A DNA stretch of 32,250 bases from Planctomycetota bacterium (GTDB lineage: Bacteria; Planctomycetota; PUPC01; DSUN01). The notes under the pieces were generated by a model, which saw only the letters and a program-made list of their open reading frames with translations, ran no database searches and had not been told where the DNA came from. The DNA lies in assembly GCA_016872855.1 (NCBI GenBank), contig VGYV01000009.1, positions 1 to 32,250 of the forward strand, read 5' to 3'. A program made the position numbers and the translations under genes. Shown piece by piece: positions 22,437-29,990 of this stretch (within the stretch, counting starts at the first letter, position 1; every line of letters starts with the position of its first letter).

Positions 22437-23672
22437 GTGTCAAGCGTTCGGCCACGAATCGGCAATCTCCTGCTGTGGCTTGTGGCGTGCAGCCTGGCCG
22501 CCTGCTCGCGCCCACGCCCGGCTACGCTCTGGCAGCCGCGCGAGTTCCTGATCGCGCTGCGTGGGGCGCCGCCGCCGAGGCCGCAGTTCTACGCCCAGGT
22601 GGCCCAGGCGGGGTTCAACGTCATCGCCGACGGCGTGGGCTCGGACGCGCTAGACCTGGCGCGCCGCCACGGGCTGAAGGTGATGCTGGGCCAGCTCGGC
22701 CTCGACCCCCACACGCTGCGCGACCGCGGCAACGAACGCGGCGTGGCCGAGGCGGTCCGCCGCTTCCGCTCGCATCTCGCGCTCTGGGGCCACTTCGTGG
22801 GCGACGAGATGCTCGAGGGCCAGCTCCCCGAAATCGTGGCCCTGGCCGCCTTCGCACGCGAGCACGACCCCGCGCACCCGCTCTTCATCAGCCTGCTGCC
22901 GTGCGACGCCTGGGTCGGCCCCGCCCTAGCGACGGGCGACTACGCGGGCTACGTCGAGCGCTTCGTCGCCGCCGTGCGGCCCGGCCTCCTCGCCTTCGGC
23001 CACTTCCCCTTCCGCGAGAAGGCCGACAGCGAGTTCTACTTCGAGAACCTCGAGATAGTCCGCCGCGCCGCCCTCGCCCACGGCCTGCCCTTCTACCCCA
23101 CGCTTCAGGCGGCGAGCTGGCCGGGCATGCGGCCGCCCACCGAGGGGGAGCTGCGGTGGCTCGTCTACACCTCTCTGGCCTATGGCGCGAAGGGGATCGT
23201 GTGGTTCCGCTACTGGGGCGCGCCCCTCGGCAGCAAGGACGGCATCGTGGAGCCCGATGGGCTGGCCACGGAGCGCTACCGCGCCGTGGCTGCGCTCAAC
23301 GCCGAGCTGCGCGCCCTCGGCCCCGAGCTGATGCGCCTGCGCTCCGCCGCCGTCTGGCACACCGGCCCCACGCCTGTCGGGGCCGGGCGGCTCCCAGTCC
23401 ACGGCCGCGTAGCCTCGGTCGAGGGCGGGGCATTCGTCGTCGGAGAGTTTGAACGGGAGAGGGGCGAGCGGCACGTCTTCGTCGTGAACAAGGACGCCGC
23501 CCGCGCCGTGACGGCCAAGCTCATCCTCAACCGTCCGTGCCGGGCCTTGAGCTGGCTCGACCCTTCGACCGGCCGCTGGGCCACCCAGGCCGCCACGGCC
23601 GACCGCTTTCAGACCGCCGCCGAGTTCTCCCTCCCCCCTGGCGGCGGCCGCCTCTTCCGCCTCGGGCCGTGA
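22437..23672 (+). CDS. Lipoprotein, glycosidase-like TIM barrel of unknown substrate
   Basis: The frame starts with GTG at 22437 and has 411 residues. A signal peptide ends in the lipobox LAAC, so the protein is anchored at Cys23. The body reads like an alpha/beta barrel of clan-A type glycosidases: FYAQVAQAGFNVIADGVGSD, LALWGHFVGDEMLEGQLPEI (an Asp-Glu in strand-4-like position), LLAFGHFPFREK and YTSLAYGAKGIVWFRYWGAP. A small beta-sandwich follows (RHVFVVNKD, LNRPCRALSWLDP). No specific GH family could be assigned. It follows the propeller gene after 33 bases and is probably co-transcribed. Confidence 0.75.
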   Translation: MSSVRPRIGNLLLWLVACSLAACSRPRPATLWQPREFLIALRGAPPPRPQFYAQVAQAGFNVIADGVGSDALDLARRHGLKVMLGQLGLDPHTLRDRGNERGVAEAVRRFRSHLALWGHFVGDEMLEGQLPEIVALAAFAREHDPAHPLFISLLPCDAWVGPALATGDYAGYVERFVAAVRPGLLAFGHFPFREKADSEFYFENLEIVRRAALAHGLPFYPTLQAASWPGMRPPTEGELRWLVYTSLAYGAKGIVWFRYWGAPLGSKDGIVEPDGLATERYRAVAALNAELRALGPELMRLRSAAVWHTGPTPVGAGRLPVHGRVASVEGGAFVVGEFERERGERHVFVVNKDAARAVTAKLILNRPCRALSWLDPSTGRWATQAATADRFQTAAEFSLPPGGGRLFRLGP

Positions 23673-23683
23673 GGGATGGGGTT

Positions 23684-23710
23684 GGCGTGCGAGTATGCAC
23701 ACCCTACGCC
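23684..23710. repeat. GCGTGC-AGTAT-GCAC palindrome, copy 1
   Basis: GGCGTGC and GCACACC flank GAGTAT and are followed by CTACGCC. It occupies nearly all of the 31 bases between two convergent genes and may act as a two-way terminator. A close copy is at 26476-26503. Confidence 0.65.
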
Positions 23711-24813
23711 GGGGCGCGCCTCTTCCCAGCCTTCACCAGCGCCACCACGTGCAGCGCCGCGGCCGCGGCCAGGCACAGGTTGGCCAGGATGAACCCCACC
23801 GCGGCCTTCAGCTCCACCCCACCGCCCATGGACCTCCCGAGCGGGTCGCCCAGCACGTCCTCCATCCCCGGCATCCCGCGCGAAGGCGCGGGCATGGCTG
23901 CGGCGCCGCCGCGCGTGTCCTTCGCCACCTCCCCCTTCAGGTCGCTGTCGAGCTTGAACATCAGCGCCATGAGGAGCGCAATGGCGGCTGCGGCGGCGAT
24001 GATGCCGATCAATGCCCCCGGCTTGCGCGGCACGAAGCTCAACGCCAGCCCCAGCACCGCCGCCACCGCCGCCATGATGGCCAGCGGCTCCGCCTTCACG
24101 TCCTTCTCCATGTCGCTCGGCCTGGTCCTCACCGAGGGCGCGGGGGCGCCGCCGAACAAGTCACCCACCCCCTTCGTCATTCCCCCCATCATGTCCCCCA
24201 TGTCGCCAAGGATCTTCGCCTTCCCGCCCGTCACCAGCGTCAGCCCAGTGAGCGACGTCACTGTCTGCCTTCCGACCCCGGGCATGCTGCACGTGATGTG
24301 GAAGAACGGCAGGAAGAAGCAGAGGAGCGCGGCGGCAAAGCCGCCGGCGCCCATCAGCCGGAACGGGCCGTCCCCGCCCCCCACACGCTGCGCGCTGTAT
24401 CGGCCGGGTGGTGGCGGCGCCCACGCTCCCGGTGCGGGCGGAGGGGGCGGCGCGGCCGCCGGCGCCGGCGGCGGGGCCTGCGCGAACGCTTGCGGCGGCG
24501 GACCCGGCGGCGGTGGGGGAGGCGGAGGCGCGGACTGCGGTGGCGGGGGCGGCGCCGCCGCAGGCATCGGGGGCGCGGGTGGGGGCGCGGCCGGCCCGGG
24601 CGGCGGAGGGGGCGGCGCGGGCCGCGGTGGAGGGGGGGCCGCCTCAGCGGGCATCTGCGGCAGCGTGAACTTCGTCTGGCACTTCGGGCAGCGCGCCGAC
24701 TTCCCAGCCGTCTCGGGCGTGATGTCGAACGCCAGCTTCCCGTGGCAATGCGGGCACAGGAACTTCGTTGCCGCCTCCTTTCGCCTTGCGGCCACGGCAT
24801 GCCCCCACCCCAC
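23704..24813 (-). CDS. MJ0042-type zinc-ribbon membrane protein with long poly-proline linker
   Basis: The 369-residue frame starts with GTG at 24813. The zinc ribbon is FLCPHCHGKLAF and ARCPKCQTKF (CPxC twice). About 90 residues made almost wholly of Pro and Ala follow, then hydrophobic segments (AALLCFFLPFFHITC; IMAAVAAVLGLALSFV; IGIIAAAAAIALLMALMF; a last one near the C-terminus). The start is doubtful: a consensus promoter ends at 24822, which would place the GTG almost at the transcript start. A strong AAAGGAGG (24774-24781) lies 5 bases before an ACG at 24768 that would begin xKFLCPHC, the usual start of this family. Role unknown; many PVC bacteria have such proteins. Confidence 0.82.
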   Translation of the reverse strand: MGWGHAVAARRKEAATKFLCPHCHGKLAFDITPETAGKSARCPKCQTKFTLPQMPAEAAPPPPRPAPPPPPPGPAAPPPAPPMPAAAPPPPPQSAPPPPPPPPGPPPQAFAQAPPPAPAAAPPPPPAPGAWAPPPPGRYSAQRVGGGDGPFRLMGAGGFAAALLCFFLPFFHITCSMPGVGRQTVTSLTGLTLVTGGKAKILGDMGDMMGGMTKGVGDLFGGAPAPSVRTRPSDMEKDVKAEPLAIMAAVAAVLGLALSFVPRKPGALIGIIAAAAAIALLMALMFKLDSDLKGEVAKDTRGGAAAMPAPSRGMPGMEDVLGDPLGRSMGGGVELKAAVGFILANLCLAAAAALHVVALVKAGKRRAPA

Positions 24814-24821
24814 GCCCGCGC

Positions 24822-24850
24822 ATCCTACCGAGCCGCCGCCCCCGTGTCAA
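24822..24850 (-). promoter_or_regulatory. Consensus sigma-70-type promoter of the zinc-ribbon gene
   Basis: -35 TTGACA (24845-24850), a 17-base spacer and -10 TAGGAT (24822-24827) on the minus strand. Confidence 0.7.
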
Positions 24851-24907
24851 GTTTGCTGCACGGGCGAGGGCGGGAAATCTCCTACGGTCAAGACGACTGC
24901 GTTCTCA

Positions 24908-25000
24908 GCCTCCGAAGGAGGCGGTGGAGTACAGCCCACGGCGATGCTCGGAGAGCCGTGGGGCAGCAAGCCACCCGCGGCCCAGCCCCCGAAGCGGGGC
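24908..25000. repeat. Three-hairpin intergenic repeat
   Basis: Stem 1 is GCCTCC, loop GAA, GGAGGC (24908-24922). Stem 2 is CCCACGGC (24935-24942) with GCCGTGGG (24955-24962). Stem 3 is GCCCC (24985-24989) with GGGGC (24996-25000). It lies just beyond the M81 stop at 25024, in the 210-base gap, in a head-to-tail arrangement with the zinc-ribbon promoter. Its layout, outer GCC-GAA-GGC hairpins around a central stem, resembles multi-hairpin repeats known from PVC genomes; that link is from memory. Confidence 0.65.
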
Positions 25001-25023
25001 GGCGGAACCAATGGAATCAGGGG

Positions 25024-26451
25024 CTACTCAGGGGCGAGGCTGGGGTCGAAGGCGGCATCCGCGTCGAACGGGAAGGCGGGTCTCGGGCGGCGAGTGAAGT
25101 GCAGACGCTCGATGCGCATGTCGCCGGCGCCAGGCGTGAGGAGCATGATGTAGCGCGGCGCGATGCGCGTGAGGCCGGGGAAGAGATAGCCCTCTTTCAC
25201 GACGACCAGCTTGTACCTCAGCGGGTCAATGCAGCAGGCATCGAAGTGGCTGGGGTCAGTGAACGCTGTCGGCCCCTCGGCCAGCACGGCCTCGATGCCG
25301 CCGACGCGGACGACCGCCCAGCGGTGCTTCGGCACCAGGCGCACGACCTGGGCCTCGGCCTCGAGCGGCGGGCCGTGCCGCTTCTCAATCGTCGCGCCGA
25401 TCGCGAGGCGCAGCATTGTCCCCTCCCCTGCCTCGAAGCACTTCTCGACCGCAGGCCGGTCGTTGAGGCCGGCGACCACGGCGTTCACAACCTCGCGCTC
25501 GACGAGGTGGCGGAGCACGATGGGCAGATCGCCCGGGGCGCTCGCCGTCACATTGTCGCCGCTATCGGTGAGGAACACGGTCGGCTCGGGGGCATCGAGC
25601 GCCCGGGTCACGCCCTCCTCCAGGTCAGCCGTCTCGCAGCCGAATGTGAAATCGCGTCGCGCGTCCCATATCGCGCGGGCGAGGTGGACCGCCGCGGCGC
25701 GGGCCGCGGCCCGCGAGCCATCCCCCGTCACCATCACGGCCATCCCCGTGTCGGGCGAATCTGTCCACGCGCAGCCCACGAACAGGGTCGCCGCTAGAAT
25801 CCACTCCTTGCGCCCTGCGATGCCCTCTCGCTCGACCCGCCGCGCCTCCTCGACCAATGAGCCGAAGGGCTCAGCGGTGGTCATCGCCTTCTCGCCGGGC
25901 AGGATGATGGGAACCGGCAGCACGTAGGACACGGGCCGCACGTGGCCGCGCAGCGTGTCGAGTAGGATGCGGCCGGCCAGCTCGGCCGTCTCCGCGCCGT
26001 CGGTGTGCGGCGCGGTCTTCAGGCCGACCAGGATGTCGCCGAACTCCCCCATTCGGGCCGGGATGTTGCCGTGCAGGTCGAACGTGCAGGCGATGGGCAC
26101 ATTCGGACCGACCAATTCACGGACATCTCCCACGAACACTGTCTCCGCCGGCCCGACCCCCTCGGCGTACATCGCCCCGTGGAGCCGCAGGAACACGGCA
26201 TCCACCGGCATCGCGGCGCGGAGCGAATCGAGCACGCGATTCATCGCCTCGCGGCACGCCGCCCCATCCACCGTCCCACCGCCGGCCGGATGCGCGGCCA
26301 CGCCCGGCACCACCTCGATCCCCGCCCCCTCCCAGCCCGCCAGTGGCCGCCGGCTCGCCTCGCCGAACCGAAACGCCGTGGTCTTCACGGGATGAAACGT
26401 GTTCGTCTCGTGCGCGAAGGCGCCGACGAAGACGCGCTTTGTCGCTGACAT
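25024..26451 (-). CDS. M81 family metallopeptidase (MlrC / microcystinase C-like)
   Basis: 475 residues starting MSATKRVFVGAFAHETNTFH, the family N-terminus. The zinc-site region is ACTFDLHGN (Asp125, His127) and TAPHTDGAETA (His149). RLHGAMYAEG and FLTDSGDNVTASAPGD are also family hallmarks. MlrC of sphingomonads opens the last linear peptide of microcystin breakdown, but planctomycete relatives lie among sugar-degrading genes and their substrate is unknown. No signal peptide is seen, so it is cytoplasmic. It follows the GH28-like gene after 48 bases that hold a palindromic repeat. Confidence 0.9.
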   Translation of the reverse strand: MSATKRVFVGAFAHETNTFHPVKTTAFRFGEASRRPLAGWEGAGIEVVPGVAAHPAGGGTVDGAACREAMNRVLDSLRAAMPVDAVFLRLHGAMYAEGVGPAETVFVGDVRELVGPNVPIACTFDLHGNIPARMGEFGDILVGLKTAPHTDGAETAELAGRILLDTLRGHVRPVSYVLPVPIILPGEKAMTTAEPFGSLVEEARRVEREGIAGRKEWILAATLFVGCAWTDSPDTGMAVMVTGDGSRAAARAAAVHLARAIWDARRDFTFGCETADLEEGVTRALDAPEPTVFLTDSGDNVTASAPGDLPIVLRHLVEREVVNAVVAGLNDRPAVEKCFEAGEGTMLRLAIGATIEKRHGPPLEAEAQVVRLVPKHRWAVVRVGGIEAVLAEGPTAFTDPSHFDACCIDPLRYKLVVVKEGYLFPGLTRIAPRYIMLLTPGAGDMRIERLHFTRRPRPAFPFDADAAFDPSLAPE

Positions 26452-26475
26452 GATGCTCTCCCGTCCAACATTCTC

Positions 26476-26503
26476 GCGTGCAAGTATGCACGCCCTACGC
26501 TAC
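26476..26503. repeat. GCGTGC-AGTAT-GCAC palindrome, copy 2
   Basis: GCGTGCA (26476-26482), loop AGTA, TGCACGC (26487-26493), followed by CCTACGC. It makes up most of the gap between the GH28-like and M81 genes. It matches the copy at 23684-23710. Confidence 0.75.
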
Positions 26504-27834
26504 CGCTGCTCGACCGCGTCGTCGGGCACGCCCGGGGCTGAGGCGGCGAGCTTTCGCACCTGGCTCAGGTCGCACTTCTCCACCACGATCTGTCGCGTGG
26601 CCGCGCCCTTGAGCCGCAGAAGCAGGTCCACGGGCGACTTGGGCGAGCAGGCACGGAGTGTCGCCCGCTGCACGTCGGCAGAATGGATCATCGCGGCGGC
26701 GCCCGGCGAGAACTGGGCGTCCAGGCCGTCCATCACGATGTCCTGCGCGTCGTCGAAGGCCAGGGCGTGACGCAAGTCGGGCTTGTCGGTGCGGAGGGTG
26801 AGATTCGTGAACGTCACGCCGCGCACGTGGCGGCAGTAGAAGCCGTAGGCGGGCAGGTTGCCGAACATCGTGCTCTCGGGATAGTCCTTCTCGCGTTCGG
26901 GCACCTGCCGCGTCGCCTCGTCGCGGGTCCCGCCGCCCTCGAAGCCCAAGCTGACGTTGCTCAGCGTCACATTCTCGATCGGGTGGCCGGGCAGGCCGGT
27001 GATGGAGCAGCCGATGTTCGAGGTCCCCGTGGCCGTGATGTTGGCGAGCTTGACGCCGCGGAAGGTGCCCACGCCGGGCTTGGCGCCCTTGCCGTACACG
27101 CGAGCGCGATTGCCGAGCCGCAGGAAGATGGGCACCGAGACGCCCTCGATTGCCACGTCGCTCACCGTCACGTCCTCGAGCCGCCCGCCGTCCACGATCT
27201 CCAGCGCGATGCCGGCCAGCCCGCGCTGGCGGCCGTGGACCGCCTTGGACTCCTTTGGCGACGCGACCTTGCAGCGGGCGATGGTGACGCCGACGAATCC
27301 GCCGCCCGACTCCGTGCCCATCTTGAGCGCGTTGCAGTGGCTGCTCACGACGCAGTCGGTGATCGTCACGTCGTGGCAGGGCTCGCTGCTGAGGCTCTTG
27401 AGCACGATCCCGTCGTCGTCGGAGTCCACGCGGCAGCCGCTGATGGCCACGTCGTGCAGGTGCTCGCCGTGGAGCAGGTTGCGGAAAACTGGCTCGCCCG
27501 CGGCCTCGCGCCCCTCGGCGTCGGTGGGCGGGCCGAAGTAGTCGTTGAGATCGCGGCTGCCCAGCAGCGTGGCGCCCTCGTCGAGCTCGAGCGCCACGCC
27601 GCTCCTGAGGCGCAGCGCGCCCGACAGGAACGCGCCCTTGGGCAACCGCACGGTGCCCCCGCCGCCCGCGGCACAGGCGTCAATCGCCCTCTGGATGGCC
27701 GCCGTGCAGAGCGTTCGCTCGTCGGGCTTGGCGCCGTAGTCCACCGGGTTGAGCACGGTCTCTCCTCCTGCGGCCGGGCCGGCCGCGATCAGACAGAGCA
27801 GAGCGAGAAGGAGTGAAGGGGCAGGAGAGGCCAT
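26500..27834 (-). CDS. Secreted GH28-like (polygalacturonase-type) right-handed beta-helix protein
   Basis: ATG 27834 begins one base after the stop of the upstream gene and gives 444 residues with a signal peptide (MASPAPSLLLALLCLIAAG). VNPVDYGAKPDERT-like sequence and ACAAGGGGTVRLPKGAFLSG are the GH28 N-terminal signature. The active-site region reads VDSDDDGIVLKS and SSHCNALKMGTES, then repeats of VTLSNVS/VTFTNLT type. The Asp-Asp pair is present, but the usual GHG is replaced by the SHCNALK form seen in distant bacterial members. A pectin-type uronide is a guess; activity is not assured. The frame extends upstream antisense-free to 28374 but the signal peptide sets the start. Confidence 0.86.
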   Translation of the reverse strand: MASPAPSLLLALLCLIAAGPAAGGETVLNPVDYGAKPDERTLCTAAIQRAIDACAAGGGGTVRLPKGAFLSGALRLRSGVALELDEGATLLGSRDLNDYFGPPTDAEGREAAGEPVFRNLLHGEHLHDVAISGCRVDSDDDGIVLKSLSSEPCHDVTITDCVVSSHCNALKMGTESGGGFVGVTIARCKVASPKESKAVHGRQRGLAGIALEIVDGGRLEDVTVSDVAIEGVSVPIFLRLGNRARVYGKGAKPGVGTFRGVKLANITATGTSNIGCSITGLPGHPIENVTLSNVSLGFEGGGTRDEATRQVPEREKDYPESTMFGNLPAYGFYCRHVRGVTFTNLTLRTDKPDLRHALAFDDAQDIVMDGLDAQFSPGAAAMIHSADVQRATLRACSPKSPVDLLLRLKGAATRQIVVEKCDLSQVRKLAASAPGVPDDAVEQR

Positions 27835-27835
27835 T

Positions 27836-29137
27836 TCACTGGCTGTCCTTCGGCGCCGCAGCGGGGCCGTAGCGGGTGGGGTCGAGGATGGCGGGGATGT
27901 CGTCGGGGCCGGGGGCGGTGCCGTCCTTGCCCTTCTTCGCCCACTCGGGCTTGAGCTGCCAGGCCTTCTGATCAACGAAGAGGTCAGCGACCTCGGAGTG
28001 CTTCTCGAAGCCCTTGGCCCGCATGTCGTCGAGGGAGAGCTTGTCGCGCCTGGCGGCGTACTCGCCGAATTCGTAGCGGGGCGCGGCGTCGTAGAAGTTG
28101 AAGTCCATGAAGGCCAAGTGCGGCTTGTCCCCCTCGGTGACGAGAGCGCTCTTCTTCTCGTAGAAGGCGAGGATGGGCTTGCCGCCGGAGAGCACGACGT
28201 TGTTCCAGAGGCGGTTGTTCCAGATGCCGCCCGCCCATGCCCCTGCCAGGGTGTCGGCGCGGACGAGGTTGTCGTGAATCTCGCAGCCATCGCACGAGGC
28301 ATGGAGGCTGACCTGGCCGTCCACCACGTTGTCGTGGATGAAGTAGCGGCCGGGCTTCCCCTGGTTGTTGCCATAGAACTGCACCTGGTTGCGGGTGAGG
28401 AAGTTGCGGCGATAGGTGTTCTCGATGCCCGAGTCCTTGTCGAAGATGCCCGCGGTGTTCGAGTGGATGTGGTTGTCCTCGATGATCATCTTGGTGGTGC
28501 GGTAGAGCTTGATGCCGGCGCTGTTGGGGCTGCGGCCCGTCACGCCCTCGATGACGCAGTGGTGGACGCGGCACTCGCTGGCGCCCTCGATGCGGAGGCC
28601 ATCGTGGTTATCCCCGGTGTCCACGTGGACGCCCTTGATGTGGCAGTAAGCCACCTCGACGCCTGTGCCGCCGATGCGCCCGGCGGCGTGGGGGCCGGGC
28701 TCGATGGTGAAGCCCTGATACGTGACGGATTGCCCGCCGGCTAGCACGGGCTGTCCGCCTCCCGCATGGATGAGGCGCACGGCCTCGCCCGGCTGCGCGC
28801 GGAGGACGATGCGTTTCTCGGCGGTGCCCGGCCGCGCAGCGCGCAGGTAGCCGAGCCAGTAGTACTTGCCTTCGAGAGTCTTCAGCTTGTAGTCGCCGCC
28901 GCGGAACGTCAGCGTGTCGCCGGGCTGGAGGGCCTCGATGGCCTTGCTCTTCAGCTTCTCGCTCGTCGGGTCGGGCAGATCGGCGATGCCGAACGGCTCG
29001 GCCGCCGTCCCCGCGCCCGACCCGGGCTTGTTGGCGACAAAGTACTCCGTCGCCGCGGCCGACAAGGCCAGAACCAGGCAGCCCGCTGCGACCGCACACG
29101 CGGATGTCCGGGACAGCATTGCTCTCGTTTGTCCCAT
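27836..29137 (-). CDS. Secreted right-handed parallel beta-helix protein (pectate-lyase-like)
   Basis: ATG 29137 lies 8 bases after GGAG; 433 residues with a signal peptide ending near LALSAAATEYF. The body shows the YFVANKPGSGAGTAAEPF start common to beta-helix lyases and then helix rungs such as VHHCVIEGVTGRSPNSAGIK and MIIEDNHIHSNTAGIFDKDS, ending near GGKPILAFYEK. Polysaccharide lyase PL-type or carbohydrate-binding roles are both possible; no catalytic triad could be named. It is the first gene of a same-strand run with the GH28-like and M81 genes. Confidence 0.85.
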   Translation of the reverse strand: MGQTRAMLSRTSACAVAAGCLVLALSAAATEYFVANKPGSGAGTAAEPFGIADLPDPTSEKLKSKAIEALQPGDTLTFRGGDYKLKTLEGKYYWLGYLRAARPGTAEKRIVLRAQPGEAVRLIHAGGGQPVLAGGQSVTYQGFTIEPGPHAAGRIGGTGVEVAYCHIKGVHVDTGDNHDGLRIEGASECRVHHCVIEGVTGRSPNSAGIKLYRTTKMIIEDNHIHSNTAGIFDKDSGIENTYRRNFLTRNQVQFYGNNQGKPGRYFIHDNVVDGQVSLHASCDGCEIHDNLVRADTLAGAWAGGIWNNRLWNNVVLSGGKPILAFYEKKSALVTEGDKPHLAFMDFNFYDAAPRYEFGEYAARRDKLSLDDMRAKGFEKHSEVADLFVDQKAWQLKPEWAKKGKDGTAPGPDDIPAILDPTRYGPAAAPKDSQ

Positions 29138-29166
29138 CGCCGTGCTCCGATGACACCCCCGCCGCC

Positions 29167-29195
29167 ATCATGCTCGCCGGCCTGGGGAATGTCAA
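29167..29195 (-). promoter_or_regulatory. Sigma-70-type promoter of the beta-helix/GH28-like/M81 genes
   Basis: On the minus strand, -35 TTGACA (29190-29195), 17 bases, -10 CATGAT (29167-29172), 30 bases before the ATG at 29137. Confidence 0.65.
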
Positions 29196-29219
29196 ACACG
29201 CATCAGATTCTCCCGAGCC

Positions 29220-29248
29220 TTGACATAAGGCCAGGGACGGGGTACATT
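29220..29248 (+). promoter_or_regulatory. Consensus sigma-70-type promoter of the HEPN/MNT pair
   Basis: -35 TTGACA (29220-29225), 17 bases, -10 TACATT (29243-29248), 38 bases before the ATG at 29287. Its -35 is 24 bases from the divergent -35. Confidence 0.75.
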
Positions 29249-29286
29249 CGTGTGCGTCAGAGGCAATCGCGCCGGAGACGCAGCGA

Positions 29287-29679
29287 ATGACCAGGGAAGA
29301 GATGATCGAGTATCGGGTCGAGACCGCTGCGCACGACTACCCCACGGTGCAGCACCTCTACGACAGCGGCGACTACGGTTGGTGCCTCTTCGTGGGCCAC
29401 CTGGTGATCGAGAAGCTGCTGAAGGCGTGCTACGTCAAGCGCCACGGCGTCCAAGCGCCGAGGATACACAGCCTCCCGCGGCTGGCCGAGTTGGCCGAAC
29501 TCCAGGTGGATGCGAGCAGGAATGCGACCCTGGTCCGCCTGACCCAGTTCAGCATGCGCGGCAGGTACCCCGACGCCAAGCGGGAGTTCTACAAGCGGGC
29601 GACGAAGGAGTTCACGACCGACCAGTTGAGGGCCTTCGAGGAGATACGCAAGTGGCTCCTGACGACTGTATCCGGATGA
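29287..29679 (+). CDS. HEPN-domain protein (HepT-like partner)
   Basis: 130 residues, starting at ATG 29287 after GGAG. The helical HEPN pattern is clear: AHDYPTVQHLYDSGDYGWCL, HLVIEKLLKACYVKRHG and the loop APRIHSLPRLAELAEL, then QFSMRGRYPD. The His in RIHSL and nearby Arg fit the Arg-x-His type feature of this family, though the exact RNase motif spacing is not certain. HEPN proteins next to MNT genes form type VII toxin-antitoxin or nucleotide-sensing pairs. It overlaps the next gene by 4 bases (ATGA). Confidence 0.87.
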   Translation: MTREEMIEYRVETAAHDYPTVQHLYDSGDYGWCLFVGHLVIEKLLKACYVKRHGVQAPRIHSLPRLAELAELQVDASRNATLVRLTQFSMRGRYPDAKREFYKRATKEFTTDQLRAFEEIRKWLLTTVSG

Positions 29680-29978
29680 TTCGCCCCACGATTGAGCGTT
29701 ACATCGAAGCGCTGCGAAGCCACGGCATCCAGCCGCAGAAGGTCTACCTCTATGGCTCCTACGCCAAGGGCACGCCCCGGGAGGAGAGCGACATAGACCT
29801 GGCCATCGTGTCCGAGAACTTGACGGGCGACCGGATGGACGACGAGTTCGAGCTGATGTGCCTCACGCGGGACGTGGACACGCGCATCGAGCCGCACTCC
29901 TTCCGCCCGGAGGAGTTCACCCCGGACGACCCCGAGGTGCAGGACATCCTGAAGACCGGCGTGCCGGTCCTGGGCTGA
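29676..29978 (+). CDS. MNT-type minimal nucleotidyltransferase (MntA-like)
   Basis: ATG 29676 overlaps the HEPN stop; 100 residues. The catalytic motif is YLYGSYAKGTPREESDIDLA: Gly27-Ser28 and the metal-binding Asp39 and Asp41. RIEPHSFRPEEF near 72-83 is the typical downstream segment of this family, with an acidic residue at 74. In known pairs this enzyme adds AMP to the HEPN toxin and silences it. Here that is inferred from the family and layout. Confidence 0.9.
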   Translation: MIRPTIERYIEALRSHGIQPQKVYLYGSYAKGTPREESDIDLAIVSENLTGDRMDDEFELMCLTRDVDTRIEPHSFRPEEFTPDDPEVQDILKTGVPVLG

Positions 29979-29990
29979 CCTCTGTCCCAT

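Noticed and set aside
23537-25153. Plus-strand Gly-rich frame of 538 residues
   Set aside because: It is the complement of the poly-proline zinc-ribbon gene; the Gly runs come from its Pro codons.
25024-26451. Microcystin degradation gene
   Set aside because: No mlrA, mlrB or mlrD is nearby and M81 members are common outside that pathway.
26683-27816. Plus-strand frame of 377 residues
   Set aside because: It is antisense to the GH28-like gene, which has a signal peptide and clear motifs.
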